Of a stretch of DNA of 64,000 nt, positions 43,439 to 53,900 are shown in pieces. The DNA is from a bacterium (GTDB lineage: Bacteria; Bacteroidota; Bacteroidia; Chitinophagales; Saprospiraceae), in assembly GCA_024742755.1 (NCBI GenBank), contig JANSXW010000002.1:55790-119789 (forward strand). The letters are read 5' to 3'. The notes beneath the pieces were generated by a model. It searched no databases. It saw only the letters and a program-made list of their open reading frames with translations, and was not told where the DNA came from. A program made the translations under genes and the position numbers. Every line of letters starts with the position of its first letter. The first letter of the stretch is position 1.

Positions 43439-46372
43439 ATGAAAAAAACCTTGAACACCCTTCTCGTATTACTGCTGTTGGGCCTTACGGGCAACCTCCT
43501 GGCTCAGCGCAATTGTGGTAGCATGGACTACCTGGAGCATCAGCATGAAATGCACCCGGAGCGCGAACAACGGCTCAAAGACATTGAACGGCACACCGCC
43601 CGGGTCCTGGAAAGTGCTTCACGCTCAGTCACAGGCACCATTACCATACCCGTGGTGGTGCATGTAGTGTACAACAACGCCACTGAAAATATCAGCGCAG
43701 CTCAGGTGCAAAGCCAGATTGACATTCTGAATGAAGACTTCCGCCGCCTGAATGCGGATGCAGTCAACACACCTTCGGTATTTCAGGGCGTAGCTGCCGA
43801 TGTGGAGATCGAGTTTTGCCTGGCTACCGTTGACCCACAGGGCAACCCAACCGACGGGATTACGCGCACCCCCACTAGTGTCACCGCTTTTGGCACTAAT
43901 GATGAGGTCAAATTCAACTCCAGCGGTGGTAAAGATGCCTGGCCGGCAAGCGATTACATGAACTTTTGGGTTTGTGATATTAGCGGCGGCATCCTCGGTT
44001 ATGCACAGTTCCCGGGCGGACCTGCCAATACCGATGGGGTCGTTGTAGACTACCAGTACTTCGGGAATATTGGCACCGCTACCGCACCTTTCGATAAGGG
44101 CCGGACTGGCACGCATGAGGTGGGGCACTACCTCAACCTTCGCCACATCTGGGGTGATGGCAACTGCAACGCCGACGACTTCGTCAGCGACACGCCCCGG
44201 GCCGGCGGGCCAAACTACACGGGCTCCCCTTGTAATTTCCCCGGCAGCAATTCCTGTAATGAAGGTACTGGCGACCTCCCTGACATGTTCCAAAACTACA
44301 TGGACTATTCTGACGATGGTTGTATGAACCTCTTCACGCAAGGCCAAACGGCCCGTATGCGGGCCTTGTTTGAGCCCGGTGGCGCCCGTGCCAGCCTGCT
44401 GAACTCCACTGCCTGTGGTACGCCCGTTACGCCTACCTGCAATGATGGCATTCAAAACGGTGACGAGACCGGCGTGGACTGCGGCGGTTCCAGCTGTGCC
44501 CCCTGCCCCTGTAATGACCCCAATTTAACCCTGACTATTACGCTCGATAATTACCCTGCGGAAACTTCGTGGACAATCATTGATGGCAGTGGCGCTACGG
44601 TGGCTTCCGGTGGCACTTACGGCGGGCAGGCCAATGGCTCTACCGTTACCGAAAACATTAGCCTCGGTACAGGAGACTACACCTTCACCATCAACGATAG
44701 CTACGGGGATGGCATCTGCTGTGCTTATGGCAACGGTTCCTATACCCTTACCGATGGTACTGGTGCGGTGATCGCATCCGGCGGTAGCTTTGCGTCCAGC
44801 GAAAGCACCAGCTTCTGCACCGGCGGCCCTGCTCCCACTTGTAACGATGGCATCCAAAACGGTGATGAGACCGGCGTGGACTGTGGTGGCTCCAACTGCC
44901 CGGCTTGCCCAACCTGTAACGACGGTATTCAGAATGGAAGCGAAACCGGCGTGGATTGCGGCGGCCCGGACTGTGCCGCCTGCCCGACCTGCAGTGACGG
45001 TATCCAAAACGGCAGCGAGACCGGTGTGGATTGCGGCGGGCCCGATTGCGCGCCCTGTGCAACCTGCAATGATGGCATTCAAAACGGAAGCGAAACCGGC
45101 GTAGACTGCGGCGGTCCGGACTGTGCACCTTGCAATACCTCCTGCAGTAATGGCAACAACTTCACACTGACTATTGTACTCGACAATTATCCTGGTGAAA
45201 CCACATGGACCGTAACCGATGGCGGCACTACTGTAGCTTCGGGTGGCCCCTATGGCACGCAGCCCAATGGCTCTACCGTGACCGAAACGTTTAGCCTCTC
45301 GGGAGGCGACTATGTCTTCACCATCTTTGATTCCTATGGTGATGGCATTTGCTGTGCTTATGGCACCGGCTCCTATAGCCTGAGCGATGAACTGGGCAAC
45401 ACCCTGGCCTCCGGCGGCGCGTTTGCATCCTCGGAAAGCACCAACTTCTGCGCAGGCGATGGCGGCACTGCCCCAACCTGCAACGATGGTATCCAAAACG
45501 GGGACGAGACCGGCGTAGACTGCGGCGGCTCCAATTGTGCACCATGCGGCGGCGGTGGCGGCTGTACCTACCTCACGCTCAACAGTGAAGGCTTCGAGTC
45601 CGGTTTTGGTATCTGGAATGACGGGGGCAGCGATTGCTACCGCAGCAACAGCAATCCCAATACCGGTGTGGTCAGCCTGGCACTGCGGGATAACTCCAGC
45701 ACCTCCGTACTGACGACCAACAGCCTTGACCTGACCGCTTACAGCGAAATCACGGTCGACTTCAGCTACTTCCCGGTCAGCATGGACAATGCCAATGAGG
45801 ACTTCTGGCTGCAGGTATCCACCAATGGCGGCAGCACTTATACCACTGTGGAAGAGTGGAACCTGGGCGATGAGTTCCAAAACAATCAGCGCTATTTCGA
45901 TGCGGTGGTCATCCCGGGCCCATTCACCAGCAACACCCGCCTGCGGTTCCGCTGCGATGCCTCCGGCAATTCCGATTGGGTATATCTGGATGACATCGTG
46001 ATCAGCGGTTGCCAAAGTGGTGCCCGTACGGCTAATCCTGTGCTCACTGCTGACTATGTGAAGCCATCAGCAGAGGAAAGCACCTTCCGTGGCCCGCAGG
46101 CACAAGCTGCACCGCAAATTGCCGACATCAACCTCTTCCCGAACCCGACCAACGGCGACCTCAAGCTGTCCTTCACCCTGCCTGAAGCAGGCCCGGTACA
46201 GTTGATGGTGACCGGTACGGACGGACGAGTGATCAGCCAACAGCAGTGGCTGGGGCAAGTCGGCACCTCCGTACATGAGATGGACGCTTCCACACTCGCC
46301 CCCGGCGTTTACTTCCTGCACCTGAGCGCTAATCAGGAGCATGTGGTCCGCCGTTTTGTGGTAGTGCGGTAG
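43439..46372 (+). CDS. secreted M43 (cytophagalysin-type) zinc metalloprotease, T9SS type A
   Basis: 977 residues from ATG 43439, giving the signal peptide MKKTLNTLLVLLLLGLTGNL...AQ. A short propeptide-like region is followed by the catalytic domain (about 70-325). Zinc ligands are in HEVGHYLNLRH (His226, Glu227, His230, His236), and the downstream Met-turn is in YMDYSDDGCMN, typical of metzincins of the pappalysin family. Two copies of a beta domain (cores TLDNYPAETSWTI and GDGICCAYG) alternate with six copies of a 25-residue Cys-rich motif (CNDGIQNG, TGVDCGG). Next come a MAM-like domain (GFESGFGIWNDGGSDCY) and a T9SS type A domain from LFPNPTNGDLKLSF. It should digest proteins outside the cell. 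It lies directly upstream of the HTCS regulator but ends in its own terminator. Confidence 0.92.
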   Translation: MKKTLNTLLVLLLLGLTGNLLAQRNCGSMDYLEHQHEMHPEREQRLKDIERHTARVLESASRSVTGTITIPVVVHVVYNNATENISAAQVQSQIDILNEDFRRLNADAVNTPSVFQGVAADVEIEFCLATVDPQGNPTDGITRTPTSVTAFGTNDEVKFNSSGGKDAWPASDYMNFWVCDISGGILGYAQFPGGPANTDGVVVDYQYFGNIGTATAPFDKGRTGTHEVGHYLNLRHIWGDGNCNADDFVSDTPRAGGPNYTGSPCNFPGSNSCNEGTGDLPDMFQNYMDYSDDGCMNLFTQGQTARMRALFEPGGARASLLNSTACGTPVTPTCNDGIQNGDETGVDCGGSSCAPCPCNDPNLTLTITLDNYPAETSWTIIDGSGATVASGGTYGGQANGSTVTENISLGTGDYTFTINDSYGDGICCAYGNGSYTLTDGTGAVIASGGSFASSESTSFCTGGPAPTCNDGIQNGDETGVDCGGSNCPACPTCNDGIQNGSETGVDCGGPDCAACPTCSDGIQNGSETGVDCGGPDCAPCATCNDGIQNGSETGVDCGGPDCAPCNTSCSNGNNFTLTIVLDNYPGETTWTVTDGGTTVASGGPYGTQPNGSTVTETFSLSGGDYVFTIFDSYGDGICCAYGTGSYSLSDELGNTLASGGAFASSESTNFCAGDGGTAPTCNDGIQNGDETGVDCGGSNCAPCGGGGGCTYLTLNSEGFESGFGIWNDGGSDCYRSNSNPNTGVVSLALRDNSSTSVLTTNSLDLTAYSEITVDFSYFPVSMDNANEDFWLQVSTNGGSTYTTVEEWNLGDEFQNNQRYFDAVVIPGPFTSNTRLRFRCDASGNSDWVYLDDIVISGCQSGARTANPVLTADYVKPSAEESTFRGPQAQAAPQIADINLFPNPTNGDLKLSFTLPEAGPVQLMVTGTDGRVISQQQWLGQVGTSVHEMDASTLAPGVYFLHLSANQEHVVRRFVVVR
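44840..45139 (+). repeat. four tandem 75-bp Cys-rich repeats in the protease gene
   Basis: Four uninterrupted units of 25 codons with the pattern CNDGIQNG, ETGVDCGG and a C-x-x-C ending; two more single copies lie at about 44438 and 45480. Each unit has four Cys. Copy number could change by slippage without breaking the frame. Confidence 0.85.
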
Positions 46373-46426
46373 ACAGACTACCTGATAAGCTGAACAGGCT
46401 TGTAAGCATTTAGCAAAATATTCATT

Positions 46427-46468
46427 AATCCCGGATGTTGGCAAAGGCTCGCATCCGGGATTTTTTTT
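46427..46468 (+). terminator. Rho-independent terminator of the protease gene
   Basis: AATCCCGGATG / CATCCGGGATT with a 14-base loop and a run of eight T that overlaps the stem end. It is 55 bases after the stop codon. Confidence 0.87.
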
Positions 46469-46560
46469 GCCTGAAACGCTTCGCCGGGAAATAGTTGTTG
46501 TTTACTAAAAATAGCCCCTCATTGATTACTTGAACCCACGTCATTCTACTCGATGAAGTA

Positions 46561-46592
46561 TTGCATCTTCAATACAAATGGTTGTATGTTTG
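46561..46592 (+). promoter_or_regulatory. Bacteroidota-type promoter of the HTCS gene
   Basis: TTG at 46561-46563, 21 bases, then TATGTTTG at 46585-46592, a full match to TAnnTTTG at normal spacing. Transcription would start about a dozen bases before ATG 46613. Confidence 0.6.
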
Positions 46593-46612
46593 TAAGCCAC
46601 TAGTGGCGGCTC

Positions 46613-49600
46613 ATGAAATCCAGGCTCAAAATATCAATTACAATAGCAGTGCTGCTGCCGTCCCTGCTTGGCGGCGGCTCGCTGAGCGCACAGGGGCCGC
46701 TTTCGGAAAGTACCCTGCCTTTGCCCACGCAGCGCCTCATCTGGGATATGGCTACCGGGCCGGAAGGCTACCTTTGGTTGGCTACGAAACTTGGCTTATT
46801 CCGCTATGACGGGCACCGGTACGTAGCCTACACTGATGCTCAAGGCACGCCCAACCGCATCAGTTACAACGAAGTGATGCAAGTTTTACCGACTCAGGAC
46901 GGGCAGCTCGCGCTGTTCAATGGTGTGCATACCGTAGATGTACTGAACCCCGCAACCAACGAACTGAAGACCCACGACCTAGGCGCAGGCACCTCACCCC
47001 GGGGCGCCATCAGGACGGCTTGCCGGCAGGCCGATGGGCGGGTGTTCTTTATCACCGAGCACGACGAAGGCTATGCCTTGTTCGAATACTCAGACGGAGC
47101 CTTCGAGCGGTGCTTTGAGCGCCGGGAAAAACGGCTGACAAACCCCAGGATGACAGCACAAAGCAGCCGGCGTTTTCATTTAGCGGCTCAGGAAGATGGT
47201 TCATTCCTGCTGCACGATCAGGAAAACGGGCTGCTGCACCTGAGTAAAGATGGGCAACTGCTGCGCCGCTTTTCACCCAAAGGGAGGAAGAACGAAGCCT
47301 TGAACTTTTTCCAGGCAGAAAAACAAGGCGGGATCCTACTCGCGTATAACGCCAGGAGCGGTATTTACCGCGTAGACCTGGCCGAAAGCAAGATAGAACT
47401 GGATCCGCGCTTTCCCGACGACCACTACGGTATCTGTAAAGCGGACGAACACGGCAACCTCTTATTTGGCGCCAAGGAAGGGAGCAGTAACGTTAAAGCT
47501 TTATGGATGCTCGATACGGAAGGTAACTTTACTAAAATAGAAGACTTATCCACCTGGCCTCCCTTTGGCTTTCTGGTATACGGGCGAAATTTTTCGGATT
47601 TTTTCTACATCGTCGCGGATGGTGGGCTGTTGAAGATCAATACGAGGGAGCGGAATGTAAAGAGCTACTTAGCAAAGAAAGGCATAAGCGGGCGTGGTAT
47701 GATGGGTGACGGGCAAGGCGGCATTATCATGACCACAGAGCGGCAAGGCTGGTACCGGCTGGACAGCGCCTCGGGGCAGATAAGCCCTGTTGAGACCGGG
47801 GATATTGGCTACCCTGACCTGAGCCCTCCGCAGTATCCGCGCAACCTGATTAAGGATGCCAATGGCGATATCTGGGCATCGGCCTACGGAAACCCGCCGG
47901 TGACCGCCACCCCTGATGGCTACCTGCTGCGCTACCGCCCCCCGGAGGGCAGTATGCGGGCTTTCAAAAACAAATACCGTATCGAAGCGCTGCTGCTGGA
48001 TAAGTACGGGATGTTGTATGTAGCTTCGATTGGTACTTTGCAAAAGTTTGACCCTGCCACCAGCCAATTTGTTGAACTGCCAGGCAATTATGGCTTTTCA
48101 CTCGCTCAGGGCGTCATCCCCAACTGTATCATGCAAGCCCGCGATGGTAAAGTATGGATAGGCACGGAAAAAGGGCTGGTGCAGTTCGATCCTGAGGACA
48201 GCAGTTTTGTGGCCTTCGGCGACGAAGGACACAGGCCCGCACCCTTTAGCAACAACGTCATGGCCATCCACGAAGCTCCCGACGGGCGGCTTTGGCTGGG
48301 CACACAGGGCGGGCTGTGTCTGTTCGATGCGGCTACAGGCCAGGCAGAAACATACACAGACCGCAACGGGCTGCCCGACAACAACGTATGCGCGCTGTTG
48401 CCCGATGAGCAAGGCAATATCTGGCTGGCTACTTTCAAGGGCTTAAGCTATTTTGAAACCAAGGCGAAGCGGTTTCGCAATTTCTACACTTCCGAAGGCT
48501 TCAACCACAACGAGTTTAACCGCCATTCCTTCTACCGCACTGAAGATGGCACCTATTTTATCGGGGGGATGGATGGTTTCAATGCCTTTCGGCCGGAGGA
48601 ACTGATGGCGGAGAAGGTAGTCCCGAAAATTTTATTGTCAGAGATTGCCTTTTTTGGCCCAAAGGGGGACTCCCTCATCACTCGGACACATGGCCTGAGC
48701 AAGCTGCATTCGATCGTGCTGCCAGCGGCCAACCGCTTTTTGCAACTCCGCTTCGCCCTCGACCATTTTTCGCACCCGGAACAGAACAGCTACTCCGTCT
48801 TTTTGGAAGGCTATGATGCCGGCTGGGTGTCGATGGGCAATGTAGCCGAAGTGCGCTACAACAATCTGCCCTCGGGCAAATACCGCCTTCATGTGCGGGG
48901 TGCAGGCCCCAGTGGTATCCTTTCCGAAAACACCATCGAACTGAACGTCCATGTAAGGCAATTCTTTTACAAAAGCGCTTGGTTTTACTTGCTGCTCCTG
49001 CTGGCAGGCATGGCGCTGATCGCCGCATGGATCAGCCGCCTGCGCACGGAAAAGCTGCGCCTCAAGGCAGAGGTCGAAAAGCGCACGGCACAAATACGGG
49101 CAGATAAAGAGATTATTGAGAAACAGGCCAGCGAACTTCAGGAACTGGACCGGATAAAATCCCAGTTTTTCGCCAACATCAGCCATGAGCTCCGCACCCC
49201 GCTTACGCTCATCCTCAGCCCCCTGAAGCGGATACTGAAAAACAACAGCCTAAGCCTGCCTGCCATACGGCAACACCTGGAAATAATGGAAAAAAACGGC
49301 GAGCTCCTGCGCCTGCAAATTGAAGAGCTCCTCGAACTCAGCCGCCTCGATGCCGAAAAAGCAGCCCTGCAAAGCAGCTTGGCAGAGCTGAGGCCGCTGC
49401 TGCAAAATACGCTGGACCGCTTTGCACCCGTTGCTGCACAAAAAGGCATAGACTTGGCGCTCGACTGGCAATTGCAGGAGATGCCGACTGTACTGCTCGA
49501 CGCGCCGAAATTTGAAAAAATCATTGGCAATCTAATAGACAACGCCCTTAAATTCACCGCATCAGGCAAGGTCCAACTGACGGTGAGCGGTCAAACTACA

Positions 49601-50728
49601 GCGCAACAGAACAAGCAGGTACTGCAACTGTGCGCAGCCGTTACCGATACCGGAAGAGGCATCCCCCCCGAAGACCTGCCCCACGTTTTCGAGCGCTACT
49701 TCCAAACCCAAAGCGATATTCGTACTACCATGGGCAGCGGCATAGGCCTGGCTTTGGCCAAATCGTTTGCGGTGCTGATGGGGGGAGACATCACGGTGGA
49801 AAGCCGCATGGGCGAAGGGAGCACTTTTACCTGTCGGCTGCCCTTGCCATTGGGTGAACCTCAAGCTTCAAAAAGCAGCAGCAGTCCCAAAAAGAGCCTT
49901 AAAGAAGCTGCAAAGCCCATAGTCTATCAGCTCCCCGTGACAACCAATGCGGCCGGGCAAGCTGCAGAACGGGCTACCATCCTGCTAGCTGAAGACAATC
50001 ACGACCTCCGGCATTACCTCCAGCAAATACTGGAAGCCCACTACGAAGTGGTGGCAGTAGACAATGGGCGGCAAGCTCTGCAATACCTCCAATCGGAAGC
50101 CCCGGTCCAAAACCTGCTCGTTCTAAGCGATGTCATGATGCCAGTGATGGATGGCTTTACCCTGCTGGAAAGGGTGAAAGCCGAAGAGGGCCTGCGAAAA
50201 GTCCCCTTCGTGATGCTAACCGCCAAAGCGGGCAGCGAAAACCGGCTGCGCGCCCTGCGTATGGGCGTAGACGATTATCTGCTCAAGCCTTTTGAGGAAG
50301 AGGAATTACTTGCGCGAATAGCCAACCTGCTGGCCAACCTGCAGCTGCGCTTGCAGTTTGCTGCAGAAAGCCAGGTGCCGGAACCAACCGAAGGTGCCGC
50401 TGGGCAGGAATGGCTGGAGACCGTGGAAAAAAATGCGCTCGCATCCCTCAATGACCCACAGCTAAGCATAGATTTCCTGGCAGAAAAAACCGGGCTAAGC
50501 CGCAGCAGCTTCCACCGCCGCATCAAAGCGGAAACCGGCCTGACGCCTAACCTGTACCTTCGTGAAATACGTTTGCAGCAGGCTCGCCAACTGCTCGAAG
50601 GCGGCCTTGTAGACAGCGTCGCAGAGGCCGCCCGGCAGGTGGGCATCCAAAAGCGAGCTTACTTCTCACAGTTATTCCAGGCCCGGTTCGGGCGCCTGCC
50701 TTCCTCCTATTTTCAACATCCGGAATGA
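46613..50728 (+). CDS. hybrid two-component system protein (HTCS) with AraC output
   Basis: 1371 residues, signal peptide MKSRLKISITIAVLLPSLLG...SAQ. Periplasmic propeller repeats (about 30-690; for example DGRLWLGTQGGLCLFD) are followed by a Y_Y_Y domain (about 700-780) and one membrane segment near 785-805 (FYLLLLLAGMALIAAWI). HisKA has FFANISHELRTPLTLIL, with the phospho-His at about 859, and the ATPase domain has DNALKFTASG and GSGIGLALAK. A receiver domain follows, with its Asp at about 1173 in LSDVMMPVMDG. The C-terminal AraC-type HTH is at about 1280-1371 (LAEKTGLSRSSFHRRI, VAEAARQVGIQKRAYFSQLF). Such proteins sense oligosaccharides and switch on nearby genes; here the next gene is a giant beta-helix surface protein and no SusC/SusD pair is present. 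Confidence 0.93.
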   Translation: MKSRLKISITIAVLLPSLLGGGSLSAQGPLSESTLPLPTQRLIWDMATGPEGYLWLATKLGLFRYDGHRYVAYTDAQGTPNRISYNEVMQVLPTQDGQLALFNGVHTVDVLNPATNELKTHDLGAGTSPRGAIRTACRQADGRVFFITEHDEGYALFEYSDGAFERCFERREKRLTNPRMTAQSSRRFHLAAQEDGSFLLHDQENGLLHLSKDGQLLRRFSPKGRKNEALNFFQAEKQGGILLAYNARSGIYRVDLAESKIELDPRFPDDHYGICKADEHGNLLFGAKEGSSNVKALWMLDTEGNFTKIEDLSTWPPFGFLVYGRNFSDFFYIVADGGLLKINTRERNVKSYLAKKGISGRGMMGDGQGGIIMTTERQGWYRLDSASGQISPVETGDIGYPDLSPPQYPRNLIKDANGDIWASAYGNPPVTATPDGYLLRYRPPEGSMRAFKNKYRIEALLLDKYGMLYVASIGTLQKFDPATSQFVELPGNYGFSLAQGVIPNCIMQARDGKVWIGTEKGLVQFDPEDSSFVAFGDEGHRPAPFSNNVMAIHEAPDGRLWLGTQGGLCLFDAATGQAETYTDRNGLPDNNVCALLPDEQGNIWLATFKGLSYFETKAKRFRNFYTSEGFNHNEFNRHSFYRTEDGTYFIGGMDGFNAFRPEELMAEKVVPKILLSEIAFFGPKGDSLITRTHGLSKLHSIVLPAANRFLQLRFALDHFSHPEQNSYSVFLEGYDAGWVSMGNVAEVRYNNLPSGKYRLHVRGAGPSGILSENTIELNVHVRQFFYKSAWFYLLLLLAGMALIAAWISRLRTEKLRLKAEVEKRTAQIRADKEIIEKQASELQELDRIKSQFFANISHELRTPLTLILSPLKRILKNNSLSLPAIRQHLEIMEKNGELLRLQIEELLELSRLDAEKAALQSSLAELRPLLQNTLDRFAPVAAQKGIDLALDWQLQEMPTVLLDAPKFEKIIGNLIDNALKFTASGKVQLTVSGQTTAQQNKQVLQLCAAVTDTGRGIPPEDLPHVFERYFQTQSDIRTTMGSGIGLALAKSFAVLMGGDITVESRMGEGSTFTCRLPLPLGEPQASKSSSSPKKSLKEAAKPIVYQLPVTTNAAGQAAERATILLAEDNHDLRHYLQQILEAHYEVVAVDNGRQALQYLQSEAPVQNLLVLSDVMMPVMDGFTLLERVKAEEGLRKVPFVMLTAKAGSENRLRALRMGVDDYLLKPFEEEELLARIANLLANLQLRLQFAAESQVPEPTEGAAGQEWLETVEKNALASLNDPQLSIDFLAEKTGLSRSSFHRRIKAETGLTPNLYLREIRLQQARQLLEGGLVDSVAEAARQVGIQKRAYFSQLFQARFGRLPSSYFQHPE

Positions 50729-50887
50729 TGTGTTCCCCAACGGGTGTATCAGGCTCCCGCCGCAGGCTTTTGGGCTGTTTGACAGAAATGGGGCACCTGC
50801 TGACCGAATTGTGGCACGCCCTAAAATAGTACTCCCCGGTAGAGACTGTGATTTTTGTAAGAGAAATGTACGACAGTTTCACGATTT

Positions 50888-50934
50888 AAAAACAGTATGC
50901 ACACTCGGCCACTCGCTCGTGTGGTACCGTTTTT
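50888..50934 (+). terminator. terminator-like hairpin between HTCS and the beta-helix gene
   Basis: AAAAAC-a-GTA-tg-CACAC pairs with GTGTG-g-TAC-c-GTTTTT around a 14-base loop. The T-rich arm makes it terminator-like; it lies 160 bases after the HTCS stop and 32 bases before the next start, so it could also act as a leader structure of the next gene. Confidence 0.5.
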
Positions 50935-50966
50935 AAGCCCTTTGCTTATCCCCCACCACGTATTAT

Positions 50967-53900
50967 ATGACTCAAACCCTCTGGCTCATGTTGTTACCTA
51001 AACTAAATCTGCACTTATACGCTATTCTTTGCCTCCTGCTGTTCGGCCTGATACTCAGCCCGCCTCCCCTCTTGTCTGCACCGGACGATGGGGGGCAGGA
51101 AAACCAGCCAGCCAGTACCATCATTTACGTCAACGATGATGCTGGTGGCAATAACGATGGCTCCTCCTGGGCCAATGCCTTTCAAAGCTTGCAGGAGGCC
51201 CTGGAGGCCGCCGACAGCGGCGATCAGATATGGGTGGCTGCCGGGACCTACCGCCCCTCCGCTCATCCGGCCGGCTGCACCGGCTGTGCAACCAACCGCG
51301 ACTACACCTTCCTGCTGCCCGATGGCGTAGCGGTTTACGGCGGCTTCGCAGGCACCGAAAACCCGGCAACCTTTAATCTGACCAGCCGCGATTTCAGCAC
51401 CCATGAGACCATCCTCAGCGGCGATATCGGCACGCCAAATGACGACAGCGACAACGTCCACCACGTGGTATTGGCCGTAAATGCCACCACCCGACTCGAT
51501 GGCTTTACCGTGACGGGAGGGAATGCGGATGGCTTAATCCTTATTAGCCTGCATGGGCAAAATATCAGTGGCATTAATGGCGGCGGGATCGCCACCATTG
51601 GAGGGAACAATACGCTGATCAACAACACAGTTACAGCAAACTCAGCCTTTTCCTCCGGCGGTGGGGTTTTCGCAAACAGTGGTAACAACACCTTGACTAA
51701 TAATATAATGGCGGACAATTCTGCTTTCATCGGTGGCGGGATCTATACCACTTTCGGTATCAACAATCTCAGCAGCAATACAGTATCTGGGAACACAACT
51801 CTAAGAGCCGGCGGCGGAATATACATCTTTAGTGGAACCAACGAGCTGGCCAACAACACGGTGACCGGGAACACAGCTCCTGAATTCGGTGGTGGGATTT
51901 ATACCGCTCAAGGGGACAACACGATGAACAACAATACCGTGACAGGAAATTCGACTTCTGAAAGGGGTGGCGGGATTTACGTTAACTCCGGCACCAATAC
52001 CCTGGTCAACAACACAATAACGGGGAATTCGACTTCTTCCAACGGCGGCGGGATTTACACCGAAGAAGGCACCAACACGCTGACTAACAACACGGTGACC
52101 GGAAACACTGCTGATGAATTCGGCGGTGGAATGTACATCGGCGGCGGCACCAACACACTGACCAATAACGTGATATTGGAGAATTCGGCAGACAACGGCG
52201 GCGGAATTGCAACCCCATTCGGCACCCACGAGCTGACCAACAACGTGATATCGGGCAATTCGGCTTCCTTTGGCGGCGGGGTTTATACCTTTTTAAGTAA
52301 TAATACTCTGACCGGCAACCTCGTATCGGGCAATACGGCAACCACAGACGGCGGCGGGATTTCATTTTCTCAAGGTACCAACACGCTGACCAACAATACG
52401 GTGACGGGGAATGAGGCTTCCAGAGTAGGAGGCGGCATTGCCTTCATTCAAGGTACTAACACATTAGGCAACAACATCATCTGGGGTAACAACAGCGGGA
52501 TTTTTCAAGGACTTAGCAACCTGACGGTCAATAACAATATCATACAGGGCAGCTTTAGCGGCAGCAACAACCTCGATGACGATCCCCTGTTCGTGGATGC
52601 GGCTAACGGCGACTTCCACCTGCAGCAATGCTCCCCGGCTATCGACGTAGGAAATAACGCTGCCGTACCCGATGGTGTCACTACCGATATTGCCGGCAGC
52701 CCCCGGCAGGTAAACGCTACGGGCACCAATGCCGTAGACTTGGGCGCTTACGAGTATCAGCAAATGTATGACGTATGCACAGAGTGCCTGACAAGTGGCA
52801 ACATCATATACGTCGATTTCGACGCTACGGCAGGCAGCGACAATGGCACCTCCTGGGCAAATGCCTTTCAAAACCTGCAGGATGCCCTAGAGGTGGCCGC
52901 TACCTGCCCCAACGTAGATCAAATCTGGGTAGCCGCAGGTACCTACCGCCCCTCCGCTCATCCGGCCGGCTGCACCAGCTGTGCAACCAACCGCGACTAC
53001 ACCTTCCTGCTGCCCGATGGCGTAGCGGTTTACGGCGGCTTCGCAGGCACTGAAAACCCGGCAACCTTTAATCTGGCCAGCCGCGATTTCAACACCCATG
53101 AGACCATCCTCAGCGGCGATATCGGCACGCCAAATGACGATAGCGACAACGTCCACCACGTGGTATTGGCTCTAAACGCCACCACCCGACTCGATGGCTT
53201 TACCGTCACGGGAGGGAATGCGGATGGGGTTGGCACCATTACTGTAAATGGACAAAGTGCCCGTCGTTCCAGAGGCGGCGGGATTTACACCTCCGGAGGT
53301 AGCAATACGCTGACCAACAACAGGGTGGCAAATAATTTTGCTGATAGCCGGGGCGGTGGGATTTCCACCTCTGCAGGCACTAATACACTGACCAACAATA
53401 CGGTGACCAGCAATGAGGTTGGCTCCAACGGAGGCGGGATTTCCAATGATGGAGGTTACAACACTCTAAATAACAACACGGTGACGGGGAATTCGGCTTT
53501 CGACGGAGGCGGGATTTACACCGATGAAGGTCACAACACCCTCAGCAACAATACAGTAATGGATAATTCGGCCTCCTATGGCGGCGGGATTCACATAGAG
53601 GAAGGTACTGACACCCTAAACAACAATACGGTGACGGGGAATGAGGCTTCCAGAGAGGGCGGCGGGATTTTCACCGAGGAAGGCTCCAACATTTTGTCCA
53701 ACAACACGGTAACCGGAAATTCGGCTTCCATAGACGGTGGCGGGGTTTACACCCGTGATGGCAGCAACTCGCTGATCAATAATACCGTGTCGGGGAATGA
53801 GGCTTCTGAAGAAGGCGGAGGGGTTTACACTTTTTACGGCAGCAACTCACTGACTGACAACATGGTGACAGGAAATTCAGCTTCCAGAGAAGGCGGCGGG

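Noticed and set aside
44525..46015. Minus-strand open frame of 496 codons opposite the metalloprotease
   Set aside because: It is Ala/Ile/Val-rich mirror sequence of the repeats on the other strand, has no start context or domain, and lies wholly inside a well-supported gene.
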